This document shows, in pieces, positions 17,023 through 23,975 of a DNA stretch of 23,975 nt; within the stretch, counting starts at the first letter, position 1, and every line of letters begins with the position of its first letter. Position numbers and translations under genes: made by a program. Where the stretch lies: NCBI GenBank assembly GCA_004151065.3, contig NWUY0300007165.1:94474-118448 (forward strand). The letters are read 5' to 3'. The stretch comes from Larix sibirica. Its lineage: Eukaryota > Streptophyta > Pinopsida > Pinales > Pinaceae. Below the pieces are notes generated by a model, which saw only the letters and a list, made by a program, of their open reading frames with translations, ran no database searches and was not told the DNA's origin.

Positions 17023-18952
17023 TTTTTTTGTGATTAAGTTAGATCAGAATCTTTCTATTAATCAAGAAACAAGTACATACTGATACAGAGAAAATCCCAC
17101 TGAGAATCGGGCCAGCCGAACACAACCTTATCCACTACAGAACACAAAAATCCACTAAAAACCTCCAATCAACAACCTCAAGAGAGAGGCCTGATCATTG
17201 AGTTGACCTACATGGATCCTTTCACTTATTTTGGACATCAATCCACCCTAACAAATTATCAGGAGCAGAAGAGTTTTGGACAATGACCAACTAGTGCGAA
17301 GATAATTTAGAGGCTTTTTGCTTAAGAGATGAGTTTGAGTCCTTATCACTATCTGAATTTTCATATTCGTGTGGGCGTCTTAGTATTCCCGAGGGTGGTG
17401 CTGTAACCATATCCATATCGCTCTCCTCTTCATGAAAAATGGCTTTTTTTGGGGCCTCTGGGGGTGACACTCCCTCATGGGGCTAATGAATCCCAAAGTG
17501 AGGATGTGGCTGTGAAGGAATAGAGGGTGGCAGGTTAGTAGGAAAATTTCCCCTCGACTGAGACACTAATTTAATCCTATGAGTATTTCTCTCATTCCAA
17601 AAAAGGGGCCTCCTTTTCATAGAGGGAACCGAGGCAGTAGGGAATGCCTCCTGAAGGTGACCTGGTTGTTGATAGGATCTGCAACGAAAGGATGTGTGTT
17701 CAAAATATAGGAGCTACAAGTGTGGCTTTGGAATGCCCCAATCAATAAAAATATTATCAGATATCCCTTTGTTGAGATCCATCTCGACACATATATGAGC
17801 AAAAGTGGCCAAGCCTTTTGAGACCCTCTCCGTGTCACTCTTAACAAACCTTCCCAAGGAGTTTCCAATGGTTTCCAAAGAATTATGAGATCAGAGATGC
17901 AAGGGTATATTTGGAATTCTTACCCAGACTAGAGTAGTCACTATAGAGACATCCAAAGGGTTGAAATTAGGGTACCATCATTGAATAGACAACCCTGAGC
18001 TTCCCCAGAACCACAACCCATTTTCAATGACTTGATCATAGTCCTCTTTCAATGTGAAGCAGATAATGAAGTAACCTTTGGAGCATAGGAACAACTTGTG
18101 ATCAACCGACCAAGCTTGTTGTATGCACTCCCTTAAGCTTGAGGCAAAGGGCCAGAGCCCGTTGAATCTGCATATAAGGGTTGTTCTACTGAATTTGTAT
18201 CCACTGATTATGGAATGGGAGTCTTCCAACTTAGCTATAGGTATCTCCTCTGAATGCTCCACTATATAAGTTGATCATGATAACACTTTTGGCCTCAAAC
18301 TCCCAGCTCTAGGGTCCTTAGTATGCATTGCTTATTTGAACGACATTTGCTTGGAGGAGGACGAGGTCGTGGATCCCCCATATCCACCCTGCAATCCTGA
18401 AACCAAATGGACTGTCACATCCTTGCATAAATCATAATCCCCTAGCTGGGCATCTAGATGAAGGTAGCAGCCCTGGAAAAGAAGGGAAAATCACCTGTCA
18501 GAGATCTGTGTCTGATCTATGATTTCAGCTATAAGAAGAGCCATCGGATCAGAAGGGCGTAGGACAAAACATTGGTTTCCTCCTAAGAGGATCCCCACAA
18601 AGAAGGGGAAACATTGAGCCATGTTAGAAATCTTCTTTTTCCTCTCACACATCGCCTGGAGCTGCATAGACATAGATGAATGATTGAAGGGATTTGATCT
18701 CCCTTGATCAAGGGTTGCATGGGCTATGGCACTCTCAATGGCCTCACTATCTAAGATAAGCATCTTCGAGATCAAAGGATCAAGGGTCTCATGAGCTAAG
18801 GTAGTTAAAATGGTCGTTTTATCTGAGAGGTGTGTCTTCTCCACTGCAGGATTCGCTTGGCCAAGGGGTTCCTCAAGCTGTGACAACGAACAAGCTACAC
18901 AGTTCTAGCTTAGGGTTTGGAGGACTAGGGTTCGTGATCACTCTCATTTTTC
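17023..18952 (-). mobile_element. ORF1-only (half) LINE (copy 2)
   Basis: Same length (1930 bp), ends and stops as 12207-14136. Independent insertions would not share the same target duplication, so this is the same insertion seen twice. Confidence 0.8.
17309..18886 (-). pseudogene. LINE ORF1, DUF4283 plus zinc knuckle (copy 2)
   Basis: Identical in the translated segments to 12493-14070, with the same in-frame stops and the same two changed zinc ligands. Confidence 0.8.
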
Positions 18953-18968
18953 ATTTGGACCAACACTC
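18953..18968. repeat. Target-site duplication, right copy (copy 2)
   Basis: Exact match of the left copy at 17007-17022. Confidence 0.9.
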
Positions 18969-19106
18969 ATTATTCCTAAACTTAGCAATAATTTTTTTAT
19001 ACAACCTTATCATGAGAACTATCAACTCAAACCAAATCTATTCCAAAGGTTGTTGATAGGCATTGCATAAAAAACATTCATAAAGTTAACAAACAACATG
19101 TGAGAT

Positions 19107-19950
19107 TGATTTTATTATTTTCACAATACTTTGTGATAATAACTTGTAAGAAAAACTGAATGGTCCTATATTTTTTATGACTTTCTAATCATATGAGAAA
19201 AGATAAATAATTTTTTCAATATGATTTCATATAATTTAATTGAAAGATGACTAATCATAATGATCCTATAATTTGAATTATTATTTTTGTCACCACTTTT
19301 AAAAAAAAATAACAAAATTAAACCAATGATAATATTGCTGGACTACCATATTAAAAATCTTATAAATACTATAAATACTAGGGAAAAACAAAGGCTTAGG
19401 ATTCTACTTATAGCCCTGGATGTCATTAACACTCTTTTGCTAAACATTCTACCCATAAATAATAAAGGGTTTTAATGTTGTTTGAAACATTAAAGATTAA
19501 TAGCTCTTTTTAAGATACAAACTCCAATCCCTTAACGAAATAATATTATTTATTTTATTTTTTTCTTTAAGGTGGGATTAAAAAATATTTTAAAGTTGAT
19601 TTTATTTTTTTCTTTAAGGTGGGATTAAAAAATATTTTAAAGTTGATTTTATTTTCTATTTATATAATATCATTTTTCTAGTAAACTTTTTTTAAAATAA
19701 TTTTACATTTTTTAATAAAGAAGATTTGTTATCTAAAAGATAGCCGTTATCTAAACTAAACCATGTCTCAACTAAGCTTTTAAATGTCTCAACTATAAAA
19801 GTGATGGAATGAAATCCCACTATCCCCACCACCAACAAACCATATAACCTTGACCATCAAAAATATACTTATTTATCAACCTTCCAAAAAATTAATTAAA
19901 AATTATTTTAAAAATAAAATTACCTATAAAAAAATTAAATCCGATATTGA
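19107..19950. other. AT-rich intergenic stretch with a 47-bp tandem duplication (copy 2)
   Basis: Repeats 14291-15134. The 47-bp duplication starts at 19565 and 19612. Confidence 0.6.
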
Positions 19951-21102
19951 TTATTTAATCCATGACCTTAGTTCGGAGTACAATATAGCAGCCCAAATAG
20001 ATGCATGTACTAATGCCATACCTACGCGCCGCAGCAATTTTGTTTTTAGAGACTCCATTTTCAATGCCATAGACGCCTTCTCATCTTCCAGTGACTGTAT
20101 CTTCTGAATAAGCCTTTGAACCTCAGCATTATCATGATCATGAGTTACAGAAAACATACAATTATTCTCACCATCTTGTATGATTCCATTAACATTAGCA
20201 GTATTGTTATATTTATTATCCTTGTAATTGTCGTTGTGATCATCCTGTAAGTGATCTTCAACATTTCTAACCAGTTGCCGCATCTTCTGCTTGAAAGACT
20301 GAAGCTCGGACTTTAGCGCTTTAATCTCTTCATCCTTTTTCTGAAGCTCGGACTTTAGGACTTGAATCTCTTCATCCTTTTCCCGAATCTCGGACTTTAG
20401 AGCTTCAATCTCTTCATCCTTTTTCTGAAGCTCTGACTTTAGGGCTTCAATCTCTTCATCCCTTTTCTGAAGCTCGGACTTTAGGGCTTCAATCTCTTCA
20501 TCTTTTTTATGAATCTCGGACTTTAGCGCTTCAATCTCTTGATCGTTTTTCTGAAGCTCGGACTTTAGTGTTTCAATCTCTTCATCTTTTTTCTGAAGCT
20601 CGGATTTTAGGGCTTCAATAGCTTTATCTTTATTGCAATGCTCGAACTTTAGCACTTCAATCCTTTCACCGCTGTTGTCGACGAGTAGCTCGAGATACGC
20701 CCTTTGCTGTTCAATGTGTGCCTGTATTCTTTCGCAATGAGAAGCTTGCATCTGTATCTCATATTTTTCTCTCTGGAGACGCTGAATCATAGCGAGCGTT
20801 TCGTCTGCTGCATCTCCGGAAGCGTTCCTCTCTGCGTCAAACTCGTACGTCAGTTTTTCTATCGTTTCTTGTTGCTTCCGAATGGCCTCCCTCAATTCAT
20901 CAATATCCATCTCACTAATATTCATCTCTGAATTCTCCTCCTCCTCCATTTTCCTTCCTCCTGCTTCATAATCGTCCTCCATTTTCGTTCCTCCTCCTTC
21001 ATAATCAACAATTGCTTCTCGCTTCAAACTCTCCAGTGGGTTTTCCTGACGATCATCTCCATCTCCAGCCACAGCCATTCCTTGCTGTTGCTTTTGTAAC
21101 AT
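19951..21102 (-). CDS. GTD-binding (DUF593) coiled-coil protein, short allele or copy
   Basis: Intact 383-codon frame, identical to the 411-codon version except for loss of 28 residues, exactly two 14-residue coiled-coil repeats. The reading frame and heptad phase are kept, so both versions should fold as the same type of rod, one shorter by about 4 nm (assuming the usual 0.15 nm rise per residue). The GTD-binding domain (residues 72-150), N-terminal acidic region and hydrophobic C terminus are unchanged. The better start context is again at residue 9 (21078). This copy keeps its full upstream flank. It is most likely the other haplotype, or an alternative assembly of the repeat, rather than a paralogue. 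Confidence 0.85.
   Translation of the reverse strand: MLQKQQQGMAVAGDGDDRQENPLESLKREAIVDYEGGGTKMEDDYEAGGRKMEEEENSEMNISEMDIDELREAIRKQQETIEKLTYEFDAERNASGDAADETLAMIQRLQREKYEIQMQASHCERIQAHIEQQRAYLELLVDNSGERIEVLKFEHCNKDKAIEALKSELQKKDEEIETLKSELQKNDQEIEALKSEIHKKDEEIEALKSELQKRDEEIEALKSELQKKDEEIEALKSEIREKDEEIQVLKSELQKKDEEIKALKSELQSFKQKMRQLVRNVEDHLQDDHNDNYKDNKYNNTANVNGIIQDGENNCMFSVTHDHDNAEVQRLIQKIQSLEDEKASMALKMESLKTKLLRRVGMALVHASIWAAILYSELRSWIK
20314..20607 (-). repeat. 42-bp coding minisatellite, seven units (copy 2)
   Basis: Seven units instead of nine. The junction lies after 20596; the missing segment corresponds to 15781-15864 and is flanked by the same CTTCATCTTTTTTCTGA stretch, as expected of slippage or unequal exchange between repeat units. 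Confidence 0.95.
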
Positions 21103-21709
21103 CAGCTTTATACCATACTATTTAGTAGTTATATTATTCATTGTAGAAACGCCTCTCCCTCGTAAGATTCCTACTTTCCTGTTTGTTAAATCTTTTCAAT
21201 TGTTGTGATTTAACAAACATTCAATTCTCTGGTTGCAACCGTGGTGTACACTACACGCAGGTCATGTGGGAGAGAGGATTTCATGCGCAGGAGGATTCTC
21301 AGGGTGTGAGTAATACTTAGACACGCAGATGTGGAAAGAAGGAATATGTAGATATTTTTCTGAAGATTCGTGGAGAGGTTATGCACTAGAACAACCACAC
21401 AGTACTAACGTGACCAGATACCCACACTTATGGAGTTGTCATACCAATTCACTTAGAATACAACTTAGGGTTTGCAGGTCTGAGGCACAAATGAAGCAAA
21501 ATGCAAAAGAATGGAAGCTGGCGGATCTTGGTGTGCAGGTCTCCAAGAGGGAGGAGAAAAAACGCCCAAGGTTTCAGAAATACGCAGAGGAAACTAGGAA
21601 AAAGAACGACTTCACAATGGCAGGTTTGAGGGCAGATAGCTACAGGTAATATGCCACAAGAGACAGAGTGCAGAGGGGGCAGAGGGCATATGGAAGTTAT
21701 GGAGCCCCG
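21103..21709. other. Upstream flank of the coiled-coil gene (copy 2)
   Basis: About 600 bp between the gene start and the primer-binding-site-like sequence. It is less AT-rich than the intergenic DNA, with short open frames on both strands (for example 21329-21649 plus and 21449-21739 minus) that show no family resemblance. It could be promoter, leader exon or internal sequence of the retroelement fragment to its right. Confidence 0.4.
21181..21218. promoter_or_regulatory. Perfect 12-bp inverted repeat upstream of the coiled-coil gene (copy 2)
   Basis: Same GTTTGTTAAATC/GATTTAACAAAC arms as at 16449-16486, unchanged. Confidence 0.45.
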
Positions 21710-21721
21710 GCTCTGATCCCA
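21710..21721 (-). other. Primer binding site-like sequence (initiator Met tRNA type)
   Basis: On the minus strand TGGGATCAGAGC, one mismatch from TGGTATCAGAGC, the usual plant LTR-retrotransposon primer binding site complementary to initiator methionine tRNA. It lies one base after a CA that would end an LTR, the normal spacing. Confidence 0.55.
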
Positions 21722-21722
21722 C

Positions 21723-22041
21723 TGATAGAAAACCCTCAAAATGAAGAATAAGCGTGAGATCCAATTTCACTATTATGATACTGAATATATATGAAGTATG
21801 AATCTTGGTTTCATATTCTAAGTGGTCGCTTGGACTTCTTTGATTTTTTATATTTATTATCATATATAAATACTAATTAGCAAGTCATATTAATTATAAT
21901 TAATATGATTTATATACTCGATTGGCTTATATCAATCATATTTAAATGTGTGATTATAGTTGATATACATCAATAAGCGTATATAAGCCATATTAATTAT
22001 TAATATGGCTTGCTAGTTGACCCATAAGGCGTCTTATTTCA
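21723..22041 (-). mobile_element. Candidate LTR fragment
   Basis: If the primer binding site is real, a 5' LTR on the minus strand ends at 21723 and could begin near 22041 (TG...CA on the minus strand), about 319 bp. The stretch is AT-rich and contains two strong palindromes (21886-21907, and 21986-22010 with arms AGCCATATTAAT). No second LTR, gag or pol is found in the window, so this is a fragment or a mistaken call. The right boundary is tentative. Confidence 0.35.
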
Positions 22042-22342
22042 ACTTCGGGGGTGGAGTAAGGGTAGCAGAATTTATAAAAAAATAAATTTTAACGAGTCAG
22101 ATTGATTATACTGTGGATATTCTTCGTCTTGTTCATGATCGGTGCATTGATATTTAATGAAATAACTCATGCGCATGTTTAAATCCAACCGTCAATAATA
22201 GTTTTTTTTAAATAGGGTTATTACAAATGGCTGGCAGTTTCAAATAAATGATCATCCACTTGGCATCGTGTAATCTTACTAACTTCAACTCCTAGGACGA
22301 TTAAGGATCCACCACCCACCGTTGCATTTTATAGGTTAACAG
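22042..22342. other. Flank before the gene-like segment
   Basis: Mixed AT-rich sequence with nothing recognised. Near its end CATTTTATAGGTTAACAG precedes the ATG at 22343 and could serve as a 3' splice site. Confidence 0.4.
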
Positions 22343-22884
22343 ATGTCTACAATCGTTGCCCATCAAGGTGTCGAGGATCTCTATGACACCAGTTTGGTGC
22401 CAGATTCAGCTGCAGTAGTATATCAGGCCTATGTTGCAACAGTGTAAGTGCGTTGTTCTTGGCCGTCAGGTATATCACATTGTTTTATTTTGCTATCTGA
22501 TTCGACTTTGGGATTATTAGTTTTGGTGAATCTAAAAAATTCTCAATGTTGTTTTCCTTCGAATTTGGTAGATATTCAATAGAGATGATGGAAGCGAAGA
22601 CATACTGTGGCGAAGGTCTATTAATGTTGAGACTCCAGTAGTACAATTTTGCACCAGTATGATCAGTATTGGGATGGTCGTGAACTAGGCGAAGAAAAGG
22701 AGAAACAGAATGTCAAATTTATGGACAACCAACAGCTGCCTTCGAAGAAGACTAAGAATGGGATGATCAATTCATCTACAGGACGGATGGAGGAGGAGTC
22801 AACAAGAAGGTGTCTGGCCAACACACGGGGGCTGCGGCCAAAAGAATCGTATCTGTGCAGACAAGAACTGAAGCGTCCGCGGTA
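22343..22884 (+). pseudogene. Unrecognised gene-like segment, possible two exons, frame broken
   Basis: Richer in G and C than its surroundings. An ATG at 22343 opens a coding-like stretch (MSTIVAHQGVEDLYDTSLVP, then DSAAVVYQAYVAT) up to a good 5' splice site, GT|GTAAGT, at 22444. A 3' splice site TTTGGTAG ends at 22571. Joining them keeps the frame for 22 more codons and then reaches a stop. A different frame after the acceptor is open from about 22632 to 22884 and is charged (HQYDQYWDGRELGEEKEKQ, LPSKKTKNGMINSS). A third frame near the end is also coding-like. The most economical reading is an old gene or pseudogene with frameshifts. I recognise no domain; the exon boundaries are my proposal. 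Confidence 0.35.
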
Positions 22885-23975
22885 ATGGCTCTGGAAGCTG
22901 ATACCTGAAGATCTTGAGGATATAGATATGCATTTATTTTAAAGATCAAACAGTGTTTCAATTTCATTTTATTACTGAATTTCATTTGAAACTGGATTCG
23001 GTAAAGATCAAAGAGTGTTTCAATTTCATTTTGAAATTTGATTTTCTCTCCATGAGATTCGGAGATCTGTTTTTCTGCTGGTTCGGACGAGCGTCTAGAG
23101 CTTGGTCATAAACCTAAATCAGTTTTTAATTATTGAAAGCCAAGAATAAAATTGTATTGTATGAGCATGTAGCAGTGAAATCGTCCCTCTCGAACTGGTG
23201 AAAGCGTTTTAATATTACCTCGTGAAAGCGTTTTCAATATGGATTTCAACAATAATATGAAATTAGCTTACTCCCGATCCAACTGCCCAAAAATTTACAG
23301 TTTACCCTATGAAGGTTTTCTGGTATTTTTTTTAAATAACTTGCAGCTTGCTCCAGTTATTATGAATTTCCTATTTCTCTTGTATGCATGCGCAGTATAA
23401 TTCCACTCAGATAAACATGAGTTATGCCTGAATATGTTCATTAAATCTGAATGGATTCAATTTTGTGTAATAATACGAGTAACTTTAACCATGAAGCTAC
23501 ATGGTTTTGTTTAATATTTGACTATTCTTTTACATTATAATATATCCTTTGTATGGGATTTGGATTATTTTCATTTATTTTGACAAGGAATTTTCATTTT
23601 TTGGTTGTTGGAATGACCATTCCATTTCTGGTTGTGTAAGAGTAAACGTAATTCTGTTATTTTATTATAGATTTCTGGTTGTTTAAGAGTAAACTTAATT
23701 CTGTTATTTTATTATAGATGAAACTGTAATGAGAGCGCTTTATGTCTGCTATAATTAAAACACAATTTTTTATAAATAAACCAATTGTATGTGGACTGTG
23801 TTTTATGTCAGCTCTCTTGGTTGTAATTGAGTTCTATTTTCAAAATCATAATATCTATTCTCATAATATGTAGTAGTCGAGCTAATTAGTTTCAAAATTA
23901 TTTCTATAATCTATATAATACACATTAACCAACATTTCAATTCTTATGCGTTTGAAAGAAACATAAAAACATGTT
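22885..23975. other. AT-rich flank with small direct repeats
   Basis: No gene recognised. Direct repeats: AAAGATCAAACAGTGTTTCA at 22941 with a near copy at 23003 (62-bp spacing), GTGAAAGCGTTTT at 23198 and 23222, and the 47-bp tandem pair at 23624-23717. Confidence 0.6.
23624..23717 (+). repeat. 47-bp tandem duplication
   Basis: Two adjacent 47-bp copies beginning ATTTCTGGTTGT and ending TTTTATTATAG, differing at two positions. The end of each copy resembles a plant 3' splice site. Confidence 0.9.

Larger units (their letters stand above)
16822..19106 (-). pseudogene. RTE-like LINE reverse transcriptase relic, split by insertion (copy 2)
   Basis: Same content as 12006-14290 at an offset of 4816 bp, starting inside the WNYSIEK stretch. 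It shows the same VVKQGC block, the same insertion point and the same stops. Everything said of the first copy applies; probably the same physical locus. Confidence 0.7.

Noticed and set aside
12006-21552. Genuine recent segmental duplication of the coiled-coil gene
   Set aside because: Both breakpoints coincide with single-N joins and the contig ends overlap, so an unmerged overlap or haplotype pair is simpler; long reads could still revive it.

Overview
The window looks like a repeat-rich nuclear segment of a seed plant. It has introns-and-transposons texture, AT-rich intergenic DNA, plant-type LINE relics (DUF4283/zinc-knuckle ORF1 plus reverse transcriptase), and one gene of the plant-specific GTD-binding (DUF593, myosin-binding/zein-binding) family. 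The many old, stop-ridden retroelements would suit a large gymnosperm genome, but that is inference. There are no operons, CRISPR arrays, rRNA or tRNA genes that I can see. Three single-N characters (5961, 11960, 16821) mark scaffold joins.

Layout. 1-4525: four arrays of short palindromic units arranged as a large inverted repeat. The order is outer array, 178-bp block, inner array, about 2 kb centre, inner array, inverted 178-bp block, outer array. This resembles a foldback-type transposon. 4530-5770: spacer, then a minus-strand relic reading frame of unknown family. 5770-7480: a possible LTR start and a degenerate tandem array of about 179 bp per unit. 7480-9290: AT-rich, nothing recognised. 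9290-11420: a decayed L1-like LINE on the minus strand (ORF1 relic, then RT relic). 11889-16820 and 16822-21552: two copies of the same segment. Each copy holds an RTE-like RT relic split by a 1.93-kb ORF1-only LINE with a 16-bp target-site duplication, then an intact minus-strand GTD-binding coiled-coil gene. The copies look identical by eye except for 84 bp (two 42-bp minisatellite units) in that gene. Because each copy ends at an N and the contig ends overlap, the duplication is more likely unmerged contigs or haplotypes than real. 21552-22041: upstream flank ending in a minus-strand LTR-like fragment with an initiator-Met-type primer binding site. 22343-22884: a plus-strand gene-like, frame-broken segment. 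22885-23975: AT-rich with small tandem duplications.

The only convincing intact protein-coding gene is the GTD-binding coiled-coil gene, shown twice. Everything else coding is relic transposon or unidentified. The most notable items are the foldback-like structure, the ORF1-only (half) LINE whose internal stops all fit C-to-T decay, and the length-variable coiled-coil minisatellite together with the likely assembly duplication that exposes it.
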